Assembly (NCBI RefSeq): GCF_039555335.1
Contig: NC_092631.1
Coordinates: 2,170,001-2,234,000, forward strand
Reading direction: 5' to 3'
DNA from: Amphiura filiformis
Lineage: Eukaryota; Echinodermata; Ophiuroidea; Amphilepidida; Amphiuridae
DNA: 64,000 nt
Below are positions 1-12,700 of this stretch, in pieces. The notes below the pieces were generated by a model. The model made no database searches, was not told where the DNA came from, and worked only from the letters and a program-made list of their open reading frames with translations. The translations under genes and the position numbers were made by a program. Numbering within the stretch: the first letter of the stretch is position 1; every line of letters starts with the position of its first letter.

Positions 1-619
1 AAAAAAATGGGTTTAATAAAGGAACGTGTGTGGTTTATATTATATGGCAGAATGCTTATCAACATTATACATACCTGTGTGCTTTATTTTGTATTATCTT
101 ACTAGTGGTAATCTCATTCCAACGTTGTTGTCTTTGTATATGATTCAAAAACCACCCAAGTCCAAAATTTAAAATGAACCCTACAAAGTCCTGTGAAATG
201 CTAATCGTCATACTTTATACAGTTTAATCCATTCATTTGCACGTAAAACTTACCATATTGACCAGGTAAATCTAACTTAAGGAATTAAAATGATACGCAG
301 GTTTTTCTCTAAAAATCACTTCCCATGGACTTGGGTGGGTTTTATATTCATGTATTCAATTAGATAACTATATTAAAATAAATCACACAAGGCAGCCTAC
401 AACAGTATGTGAAGCAGAAAACGGATTATATTTAGTTGTCAATAGAGACTCGCCTATCTACTGCGTCCTAGCAGGACATGGGTGTGTGTGGGGGATGTAT
501 GCTTGAAATGCAAGTGGATGTGGGTCTTTGAATGTGGGCAATGGGCTGCTATATCTACGCATATATTTGTATTTTAATTGCTTGCATTTTATAACTTCCA
601 ATGTTTTATTTTCCTGAAG
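1..619. other. KIF13B intron (3' part) with a foldback
   Basis: No coding signal. The stretch 147-344 is an inverted repeat: AAAAACCACCCAAGTCC at 147-163 pairs with GGACTTGGGTGGGTTTT at 327-343. The rest is unremarkable AT-rich intron. Confidence 0.6.
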
Positions 620-752
620 GTGGAGTGAATTAATACGCAAGATAGAATTGAATGCTGAAATTCATGAGCTAAGTGAACAAGGGGAGTATGTACCAGTGGA
701 GTGCCTTCCAAGACCTGAAGTTTTAACAGGAGGAATCTTCCAGCTAAGACAA
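620..752 (+). CDS. KIF13B: KIF13B exon a (first in window)
   Basis: Acceptor AG at 618-619, donor GTAAGT at 753. The frame gives WSELIRKIELNAEIHELSEQ and ends ...GGIFQLRQ. The first base completes a codon from the preceding exon. This is the start of the conserved KIF13 region after the FHA and coiled-coil segments. Confidence 0.9.
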
Positions 753-3700
753 GTAAGTGATGTAACGGGTCAAGTGTATTATTGCCCAATCATGTTTTCA
801 TTGCAGACAGTAATAATTTGTGTGAAGTTTTACTTATCAAGAAAAGCTAGTAATTTTTATCGTAGCAAGTGGTCAGTGAATAGTACTTAAAATTGTCCAG
901 GTATTCTATGATGTATACTGTAATAACTGTTGGATTATATTACCATTTTCTTAATTTTACAAGGCTATTTGAGGGAGTATATATTTGTTCATATCAAATA
1001 GATGCATTGCCTATAATCCGTACCTCTATGTTGTAATCCGTACCTCTATGGTGCATTGTGTTAAACACACAGGGCCATTCAAGGTGAATAATTGTAGTCT
1101 ATGTCAAACTGGACCATTATGTGGGTATGCTCTATGTCAATTGTACCACCACATAACTGCTCCCATTGCATTTTCTTAGTCCATGTCAAAATGGTCCAGA
1201 ATATGGGTACGCACTCTGCCATTTGTACTACCATATAATGTTTGTTTAATCCACACAGGGCCATTCGAGGCGAATCTTAGTCCGTGTCAAACCGGTCCAG
1301 AATTCCGGTACACTACCCATCATCTGTGAGGCCATCACTTCCATATCAGTAGGCAGTATATGTGGGCGATCTAAACTACAGAAAGGCTTGGATAGCTACC
1401 AAGATGACGACCTCAACAGGTTACGAGAGAGATGGTCAGAAGCCTTGATGCGGAGAAGGGAATATCTTGATGAACAGATACACAAAATCATTCACAAAAA
1501 AGGTAAAAATGGTCTATTTTGTCAAGGGATCTTCCGATGTCCAAAAAAATGTTTAGATTGTTCACAATGCCTGGAAAACATAATATGCATAGTTATTGAC
1601 CTAATTCATTGCTCTTATTTTTCCGACCCCTCCTTTAACAAAATTACAACATTTTATTCTCCAAAAATTTTAAAAAAATGATATGTGCTAGCAAGTGATA
1701 ATAGCATCACAAAATTATGGAATGTGCAAATACGGTAGTTTTGAATTGTTCTATCACATAGTCATAGGATGCCCACATGTGAAACTTGTTGTGCTGCATA
1801 ATGCCTTGCTATGCCACATTCTGTAGTCATTTGTTTCTAAATTGCATCTGTGATTTGTTAATCAAGGTACCGTATTCATTCCAATAAGCGCCCAGGGCGC
1901 TTAACAAAGTAATTTTGGGTGGGCGCTTATTTTTTACATTGTTTTAGTCATCAATCACTGTCTGAAAGTATTTAGTTACTCACAGTTAGTGCGCCCTCAC
2001 TAAATGTGTTTATATATTATAATTATGGACAATATTTTTGAGGGCGCACTAACTGTAAGTAAAGATGGCGGCCGCCGGCAAAAATAACGAATTTGAGAAA
2101 GAATTACTTCAAACTTGGCCTTTTAAAGGCATTTGCAGGTGGTTATTGTGAAAGAATCTATACATCTGCCCACTATGAAATAGCGTCATAATTTAATTTT
2201 GATGCACATTTTGGATACTTTTGATGCTCAATTTCCCACATGCATGCATGTAAAGTCACTCGACAGGTAAGCTTACTGGAAGTATTTTGACAACATTGGA
2301 TGGGCGGTTAATAATTTCATATTGTGTTTGTTGCAAAGTCGCTGGGTGGGCAGTTATTGGAACAAATACGGTAGTAATATTTTTGAGTGACACAACAGTG
2401 TCATACATTGAGGTTATAAACTCATTATTGTATGTCATATCCTTTTGTTTAGGCAAGACCAAAAAGGACTCTGAGAGAGAAGCCAGTCTGATCAATCAGT
2501 GGGTATCGTTAACAGAAGAAAGGAATGCGGTGCTAGTACCTGCTCCTGGGAGTGGTATTCCAGGTGCACCTGCTAACTGGGATCCTCCACCTGGAATGGA
2601 GACACACATACCGGTGCTCTTTCTTGACTTAAATGGTAAGTTAACAAGGAAAGTGTTATAGTTGATAGTCACTATAATCACATAGTGAAAGATGGATTGT
2701 TCCATTCCACAAGCCAAAAAGGACTAGTGACTTTAGGAATCAAACAGGCTTGTTATATGCTTAATGATGACATTAAGTCCATTCAATTTATAATGCTGTG
2801 TGAAACCTTTGACATCCTCTGAGTTTTTGGTACAATATTGTGAAACGATAACTGAAATGGGGATATTGTTTTCCTGTATAGTGAGGCTTGTGGATCAAGT
2901 CTATGCGTTGTGCCTGTGCATAGCACACTATAAATCACTGCGCTTTTTTTACTATGCATCCTGTTATGTTGAATGAACTTCAATATTATGCCATGTTTAT
3001 AATGTAATATGTACATATGTAGATCCTCTGTAGGGCCTTCATGTACTAATCCTTAACCCTAACCCAACTAGGACTCACTAAAGCTCACTATTAAAACCAC
3101 TCTCTGCGTGCATGCATTCCACGGACTTGATGACTTAATCAGACCAAGTCATATATACCCAGGGAATCGCTGGTCGGGCCAACATCACCTGTGTAGCTAC
3201 ATGCTGGGGATCTTCTGCGTGGCATGCGAGGGGTCCGACGTTTGAATCCTGGGGGTGCCAAGTGACTTTCTTCTTCATCTTCTCTCCTTTTTCATTCCTT
3301 CTTTCCCTTCCGATAGCACAAAAACCACGGGTAGGGTTAGGATTAATGTTGTCTTGACTGTATCTTGTTTCTTGTAATTTACAGCTGATGACATGGGGAC
3401 ATCAGGAGTGATGGAAGGCATGCATGCAGCAGGCTACCATTCTATCCTACCAAAAGAACACGGTACCAAGATGTTCTCACTACCTATTGTAAAGTACTAT
3501 GAAAAAGATGTAAGTATAGCACAGTGGTATAGCATCATAGGGGCACGGTGGGGGGTGGTATGGGGACATCAGGAGTGATGGAAGGCATGCATGCAGCAGT
3601 CTACCATTCTATCCTACCAAAAGAACACGGTACCAAGATGTTCTCACTACCTATTGTAAAGTACTATGAAAAAGATTTAAGTATAGAAATCTCTTCGCCA

Positions 3701-6700
3701 GTGGCATGCACAAAGGGGGGGGGCAGGGGCCATGGCCCCCACTCTTGTTGGTTATTCGGGGGGATTCGCCGAAAAAACGTTAAAAACTTCTAAATTTGCT
3801 CCTAATCAGACTCCATTCGGGGGAACTGAACAACCTGGCCCCACCACTTTCAATTTGCTGCACATGCCACTGTCATCAATTTCTAATGTGAAAAGAGAGA
3901 TTATTTGTTGGATGGCTTGCTAGAAATTGATACAATATAAATTGCTTCAAACTCTATCTGTAACTATTATCTTGCTTGAAATAAGGTAAGCCTGTGAAAA
4001 TCACTGTGTGTCCAATGATACGCTTGCCTGTGGACTCACTATGCCCAAGATTTTTTCTCACCACAGTTCGGAAGACGAAATCTGTGTCTGACCAATGTCA
4101 ACTTCATCATCAATCCATGGCATTTTTTGTAATTTGACAAAGACATCCATCCAATTTGTATTTTCTAAATTCTGACTGTAGATAGCCAGAAATTATTGTA
4201 GTGCATGTAATTATGTTTAATTTACTAATACAATTTTTAAATCAACTGAAATTTTAGAAATAAGATTTTTCTCATGGGCAGCCATTGAATCATGCCTTAA
4301 AAAAGGGTGCTAGAATCACAAAGTGCCTGGTGTGCTAATGACAATTTGAATAGGTTAAGTTTTAGCAGTCAAGTTAGCTCAATCGTTTAGGCATTCGACT
4401 ATGGTGCGAGAGGTTGCGGGTTCGAACCCTGGCGGTGCATACTCTCGTGGAAAATTGAGTTATCTTGAAATTCCCCTGGACAAGGAACTTACTGCTAATT
4501 GTCTCGTAACCTGTACGAAACTCGGGGAGCTGATCCTGGTTGCGTTGGTTATTTGTGGAATGTCTAGGGTGTGCGCTCTTGAAGCAGCAAAGTCCCTGAT
4601 TTGTTGTTAAATGGTTTATGGAATGATGTGGGGCCGTAGTGGTCAGCGACAACCTGTAAAGTGTAGCGCACTATAAATCACTGCGCTTTTTTTCTCTTTT
4701 TCTTTTTTTCACCAATTATCGACACACAATCAATTCCCATCAAATGATGACATTGATTTCAATGTTTGCCCGTTTTCAGGTGTGTGCAGTTGCATCATGG
4801 GATTCCTCCATCCACGATTCGCAGCATCTCAACCGAGTTACCGGTCCCAACGAGCGTATCTATCTGATCATCAAAGCCGTGGTACAACTCAGTCATCCGG
4901 CCATGATGGAATTGGTGGTGCGCAAGAGAGTATGTGTCAATATCTACAAGAAGCAAGGCTTTACTTCAACATTCAAGAAGAAGATTGGCAGATTAGTGAG
5001 TATGCCAAGACTAAAAAATGTTTAAAGTTTGTAAGGAACACATGTTTGTGTTTAATATCTGACACATAGAAGGATGTCTGAAAGACTATATAAATTCTTG
5101 CAGTGCACCATATTAACACAAGTTGTGTTATGTGAAACATAAAATAATTTCTTTACAGCTCAACTGATCATACTTTTCCTACATTCGACCTTGCATGATT
5201 TTTGAGTTGACACAGTCATGAAAATAACTATAGATAATTGACAGACCATTAGTAGCCCAGTTCTGAACCTTTTCATTGATCATTCATAACAATAGGTATC
5301 TGATGGATCAGTGAAGATAAGAAGGATTATAATATATCCGTAACCTTGATATTATAGTACATCTCGAGGAAAAAGTGCAATGGACATGTTTTCATTTTAT
5401 GTTTCAAATATCCCGCGATGAAAATTGAGTATTTAACCCAAAATGGAAAATGGAACAATTTATTGGAAATCTGTTTAATAGATTTTTTGACATCTTTTTC
5501 TGCACTGTATTATACCTAAATTAAGAAATTTGATAAATATTCAAAGAAAATATAGGTCATCCAAAAATGTTGATTTTTACACATTTTGGGGCAAAAAAGG
5601 AAAATAAGCAAAAATATCAAAATCTGTTTTAACAGCTTCATTCATCAAGTCATAACAAACGGCCTACATGCTTAATTTCTAATAAAATATTGAAATTGTG
5701 AAAAATATAGGTATTTATTGATTTTCATGTTTTTTCTTGCAAATATGCTAATAATATGCAAATTATGAAATTGCAAAATAAAGTTTCTACATAGCATACA
5801 TCTTTCAAGTGTGATGTTCAAAATGACAGACATCAAAAAGAGATTCGATGAAATGTAAAGGTGTAGTAACAATTTTGGCATGGACTGTCTGGTTAGGAAA
5901 AGTACAGTAAGTTGAGCTGTACTAGTTGTAACTTTATGTATTAAATATTGAAACCCATGTATGTCTTGGAACTTGTGAAGATTCCTCTCTTCTAGGATTC
6001 TTTACACCAGGTTTTCACAAGTAAAATTGATATGTTTTTCTGCCTCATACTTAAAGACCCATTCAGTGATCCCCTTATTAAATTAAAATTGCTTAAAAGT
6101 GAAGGGTAGATCATTCAAATTGTCATTTGGTAGTTTTGAAAGAAAACAGCAGTAATGACGAAGTTGAAGCCCCATTCAAATACATGTCACTAATTTATAT
6201 GCTGTCAGTATATAAATTACAGATTCATGTAAAATACTTTATTTTGTCTTCAATACACGGCTTTCGGCTGAACCAATAACAGGCTATGTTAGCACATCTA
6301 TGACAATGACAAAGGTACCAAAAGCTGAATTTTGATGATTTTACATTTGTCTGGATGAGCAAATCACTGAATTTGAATGTCAGTGATGGTATATAAATGA
6401 TTTTTCTGTTAATTGTTTCCAGGATTCTGTCCCAGCATGTGGTGTCACATATGAAATAGTATCAAACATTCCAAAGGTAAGGTGCTCACAAATTGATTGT
6501 TATGACATAATTGTGTGTGTGTTAGGGGGGTTGGGGGTGGATATATATGGAATTTTTGGTCTTTCTTATTATCAAGACTTGAGAGAGTTCAGGAATTGAA
6601 TAAGGGTAAGAGATATAGGGTTGGAATAAGTGTGCAGGTTAGGTTTAGGGCAAGACTAGAATATAAAATTACACATAAACAAAATGGGAGAGATAGAATT

Positions 6701-9700
6701 ACCAGTAGTAGTGGTAGTAGTTCAATTTAATTAATGCACCTTTGAGCTTACAACATCAAAAAATCAACAAGAATTATTTGCATATTTGCGGTGCATTATT
6801 AGCTTGAACAGTATTTCTGTTTGTTCTGTTGCAGGCTTCCGAAGACCCAGAGGATCGAGAGTCACTAGCCCTTATGGCTGCCTCAGGTGCTGAAGAGAAC
6901 ACCCAGGCAGCAGATGGGGAAACATACATAGAAAAATATACCAAAGGCGTGTCTGCAGTAGAAAGTATTCTAGCTCTAGATAGGCTAAGACAGGAGGTGG
7001 TGATCAAAGAAAAGCTTGCGGCTAGGGGAAGACCACTGAGGAAAACAACCAGTGTGCCCAATATATCTGTGAGTAGTGCTCCTGAAAATCAAAATATGGA
7101 GCAAAATGGAGTTAATTCCAAGCAAAACCAAATACCCTCAGTTTTTGCTCAATGCGTGTATCAAGATAGGGTCGAGTCTTGGTTCTCTGGTTTCATTTTT
7201 GTTATTGCAGCAGATAAAACAATACTCTCATGCTAACACTTTAACTAAAAAAAAGATATTAGTATCAATTTATATAGTAATTAGAAGTTATTCCTAGATT
7301 TTCCCCATGGGATCACCTAAACTCCATCCTGTTGTCATTGTGTGTGAATCCAGTTGGTTTAGCTGAGCGTATACAACCTGACATATGTGTTTTCACACAT
7401 TGTGTTATATCCTCTCTAGATTGTGATAGGAATGCCCTTTAAACAGTATCAGTCATAGAAAATGTAATCTTGTGATCACAATACAAAATTGCTTAGGGGG
7501 CTGGCATTTTTTTCGGAAGGAGGCGTCCCAAATTTACAAAAAGTCAGTGTCAATAAAATTGCGACCTTCTATTTCAGCAACAAAAATTTTATGACCCCCC
7601 CCCCCCCACACCGATACACCTTACCCCCTAAACAGGCTAAAATTATATTGAAATCAGTTTTTTTGAATAAAATAAACACACTATCTGTGGTCATCTTGTG
7701 ACTCCCTACATTTTGGGCATCAAAAATTTTATGACCCCCCTATTTTTCTTTCCAAAAATTTATGACCACCCCCCAGTATATTTGGGACCTACCCCCTTCC
7801 GAAGAAAATGCCAGCCTCCTTACCTCGGTAATTTTCAGTTGTTGCTGGTATCAGGAGAGTCTGAAGTTTACCGTTTTCTAAAATCCATTTTCCGTGTTGT
7901 AATCTGTGTTGTAAAATTGGTAAATCTGTGGTTCATGAACAAAGCTTAAAATGTATAAACAATGATATTAATGTCGTTAGTGTTCAATATTGCGATTAAT
8001 ATGCTCTGATTGGAATATTCTCACGATAATAGGCCGACTGTTACGATGTTTAGAGGGATATAGGGGTTCATGCATTTATAATATACCTTTATCTTGGTAT
8101 CATTAAACAGTATTTTTATCATAAAAATTGACACACACAACTCATGATTGTTTTGAATATTTATTTCTCTTATCTTTTAATGATTTTGTCACATCATACA
8201 AAAATGTCATTTTCCGTGTTGTTCCCCCGATTCCGTGATTTTTTTCAGTTTTCCGTAAAACGGAAAACTTCGGACTCTAGGTATCAGTCATCAAGCTGTA
8301 CTTACAGATATCTGTTATTCACTTAATTGCAGGGTGCTATGTCAAGATCAATAGACACAAGTCGGTCCATGGACGGACTTGACGAGGACTTCCGAGTAAG
8401 TTAGCATTTCTAGAACAAATTTATGCTTCTTTTTTAATGAAATTATGCGAAAATGTTGTATATGCATCAAAAAGTAATATTAGCTAGCCATGTTTTCCCT
8501 TTATAATGAATTGTGTGCGTATGTTTTTGTCTTAAAGGAACACTCCTGCAATCACAACATGACTTACATTAGAAAAACAAGTATCAAGCACAAACCATGT
8601 GGTTTTATTTAAAACAAACTCATATTGACCAAAAACAGCCGGCCCTCAACACACGATATTCAAAATTTCCACGCCAAATTTGCCGGTGGCAATGACGTCA
8701 TGGCTCAATTGTCGTCAGCCGTCATTGTGTTACTGAGACATTGCCACAGGCAATTTTTGCACCCGGGCAATTTGAATATCGCATGGCTGTTTTTATATTT
8801 GTTTATGGTCAATATGAGTTTGTTTAAAATAAAAACAATTTCATTTGTGCTTGATAATTATTTTTCTAACATATAAGGCATAATGCTGTGATTGCAGGAG
8901 TGTTCCTTTAAGAACAAAACAATGTTCCCTGTCATTTGTTGTGATTCCTTTCCCTCTGTTTGTGATTCATATTGGACTATTCCAGTTGAAATTCTTACAC
9001 CCCAATGGAATCATCCATTAAAAATTCACACTCCCTGTGTGGAAGATGAAAGTCATATCTTCCATAGAGGTGTATGGATTTCAACTGGAATAGCGCATCT
9101 GTTTCATTTCCTCAAGCATGCCATGTATGACCTTCTGTTAGCAGGGTAATCCAAATCGAATGCTAAAAAAAGGTGAATGTCAATTTATAAAAGCATGTTC
9201 CTCTTACTTCTGATTGAAGAACATTTGTTGCATACAAATTTATGTAATTTATACAATTATAAAATTCTCAAAATATACTAAAATGTGAGGAACCATTGAA
9301 TAAGTGTTAGGCATCTGTGTATACTGAAACAAAAGAAAGCCCAAAGTTTTGTGACATTGATGGTCTGATTTCAATGTGTTATTTATTATCCACAACCTCA
9401 TCACCCACTTTTCTCAAAAAATGAATTACGTTCTGGTATACCAGAATGAAATTACAACACATTGTCTATGGAGTAGTGCAATACTCACAATCATGCATAA
9501 CTCGCGAATGCAATATCGGAATCAACTGAAATTTTGGGAATAAGCTTTTTTCGTGGTTATCTACTGAAAAATGTCATAAAAAGAAAATGATCGGTTGTTG
9601 GCAAGTGAGATCAGATAATGATAAGAAGACGTGAAGTAAGATAAGAATTTGAAGCAAGATAAGAATTTTGAAGCAATTTATTGCTATCAAATATTGCTGA

Positions 9701-12700
9701 TTTATTGTTAGCGTTGGTCCCTTTTAATCCGATAAAAAATTAACAAATGGGCAAAATTAAATTGTTCCCAGTTTCCCAATTTAAGCAAATTTTTAAGTTT
9801 ATGTGTGTGTGTGTGTTTTTGCACAATTATGGAATTTCTGATGGAAAGAGAACTCGTTTATGTGTATTTGTCAGGCATGAATGACTTGTCGGTCATACTA
9901 TGGGTTTATATATTGTCCGATGTCTGTTATATGTTTTGTCGTTGCGACAAACACAGTGGCAATTTTGACATAGCTTTTTACTGCTTTGGAAAAAATGTGT
10001 GGCTGTGACAAAATGTAGAGAAAAGAATGAACCTTGAACAGATCTAGAGTTCTGATCAATGTAACAGAACGTTGCAGCAAAGGAATCTTAAATGCAGTGT
10101 TTGTCGCATTTGGAAAAAACATGCAAAATACTGGACTATGTACTTGCCCTTGGACTGTTTTTGTTTTTAGCACCCTTTCTTTTGAATGTGGTCCTGTTAA
10201 AACCAGGGAAATAATGCATGCGCTGATCACATACACATGTGGCCCTGTCAAGATATGAAGACCTGAGTGTATGCAGTTTCTGAAGGTCCGAATTCAACAA
10301 CTATTTGGGTTATTCCAGTTTAAACCCATACACCCCCAATGGAAGACATGACCTTAATCTCCTACAGGGAGTGTGAGTTTCAAATGAGGTTACCTGAATG
10401 GGTGACTCCATTTGAAATCTACACCCCCTGTGTGGGAGATTAAGATCATGTCTTCCATAGGGGTGATGTATTTCAACTGGAAGAGCCCAGTTCAAACATT
10501 TCATAAGGGCACATGGGCAGTCAAATCATGTATTTCTTGGGATTTGCCTTGGCTTGGCTTGGCAGTAGCTTGGATCTTTCCGGTGTAACATAAACTCTTA
10601 TTACACAACCTGTACGGAAAAAATCCCACATTTAGGGTACATGTACGCAGGAAAGAACCAGGTTATTGCAAAGGCATGATGGGATCTTAACCACTGTTTC
10701 ACTCGATTGCACCCTCTTCCTCTACATTGCTAATTATATTATGCATTTTGAATCAATAAAGGCTTGTTTGAGAGTAGACACGGTGACAGATGTGAAATGT
10801 GGCTAAAAGTAAATGATTAGACAATTTTAAAATGATATTTTACAAGTGATGAGTGCAGATGAAAATCAAGCAAATGGACCAAAGTACCAAATTGAGCTTT
10901 CATTTATTGGAACTTTTGATGTTAGTGGAACATTGGAGCATTATGTGGGAGGGAGTTATATGCTTATGCTTAGGCACAATGTAATTTGGTCCTATAACAC
11001 TATTGGTGCACCAATAGGTACCGATGGCTCTTTCTATCATAACCTAAACATTTGCTAATTATTTTCTTTTTTTTTTCATTTTTTATTAAATGAAAAAGCG
11101 ATAACACTATGCAAATGTTAATTATTATGCTTGGTACAATTTATTACAACACCAAGGTATAATAGAAAGATTTATCGGTACCTCACCGGGCATTGATAAT
11201 GCTATTAGGTGTCTTGTGGTGTTATTTTAACAATTTTGATGAAATATATAGCATTATTATTCTGCACTATGATGATCAATTTAAAATTTAACAAAACATG
11301 AAATTAACTGAAGGTCTTACAAAACTGTTTTAGTCATATTTCACATGAGAAGTTATTTTTAGATCTTATAGAAACAACCCAAAAGTTTGTTGACGTCCTG
11401 TAAACAAAAGCGCTTTTGATGGGAGTCTGGCCTTCCTCCCTGTAGCATAAGTGTGAAATATTGAAAAATTCCAACCTCAAAGGATGAACTTTTACCGATA
11501 TTTTCACAAATGTAACCTGAATTTTTGACCCCCTACCTCGCAAACGAAAGGACCTTTTGTTTATAGGATGTCGTGAAACTTTTGGTTTATTCCCTTAGAC
11601 ATGCCTTTAAGGGAAGGGGTATGAGCGTTTGGACAGTATTTATTGTGGGACATTAGAGCACATCAGACATATCGAATTGCATTCTGAATACGAAGAATGG
11701 CCTTCTGATATCAAATAATTTTGATTTTTGAAATTGCAATGTAATACACATTTGATGGCAAATGATTAAAAATATTGGTATTTTTTATATTCAACAGTAC
11801 TCGAAGTAAACTCTATAAATCTGATGATTTCTACCTAAAGTGTATGTAGGTGGGATGAAAAGCCGATGATCAATTGAAAATTTTGACCTTTCGTATTGAA
11901 GATATGGAGTTTTTTCCCAAAACACCAACAAAAATTAGGTCTTTTTGGGAAAAAAATCCATATCTTCAATATGAAAGGTCAAAATTTTCAATTGATCGTA
12001 GGCTTTTCCTCCCAGCTACATACACTTTAAGACTATATCATTAAATGTATAAAAATTTACTTCGAGGACTGTTATATCTCCAAAATGTGAAAAATGTCAA
12101 ATTTTAATAATTTGTCATAAAATTTGTATTATATCGTGAATTTCATAAAATGAAAATTATTTGATATCAGAAAGACATTCTTCGTATTCAGAATGCAATT
12201 TGATATGTCTGATGTGCTCTCATGTCCCACAAAAAATACTGTCAAAATGCTCATTCCAGATCCCTTAATGCAACTGAACAATTGTTATAAATCTATTTGC
12301 ATTGCTGTATGACATATTTCATCCCATTATTATTTAAAATTTTGCTTGTATTGATTGCTTTATGTTTATTATTTCTTTGCAGCGCATTCCCCACAAAATA
12401 CCTCTCCTCTACCCAATCATATACCACCACCCTGCGCTTAACGAAACATGGCCATATTAATCACATTTTTGATTCCAGGATTGAATAATATGAAAAAATT
12501 ATACTTAACATTCTGGTACCTATGCATTCTGGGCTATTCCAGTTAAAATCCATACATCCGCTATGGAAGACATGACCCCACACAAGGAGTGAAGATTTCT
12601 GGCAGATGTATCATACATCTACCAGATTTCAAATAGAATCACCTACAAAGTATATTGCTGATAGCAAATGTTAGGCAAATATGATGCATGGTGGGAATGA

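Noticed and set aside
4374-4440. tRNA gene
   Set aside because: Has A and B boxes but no proper anticodon arm or acceptor stem, and continues into a SINE body and tail.
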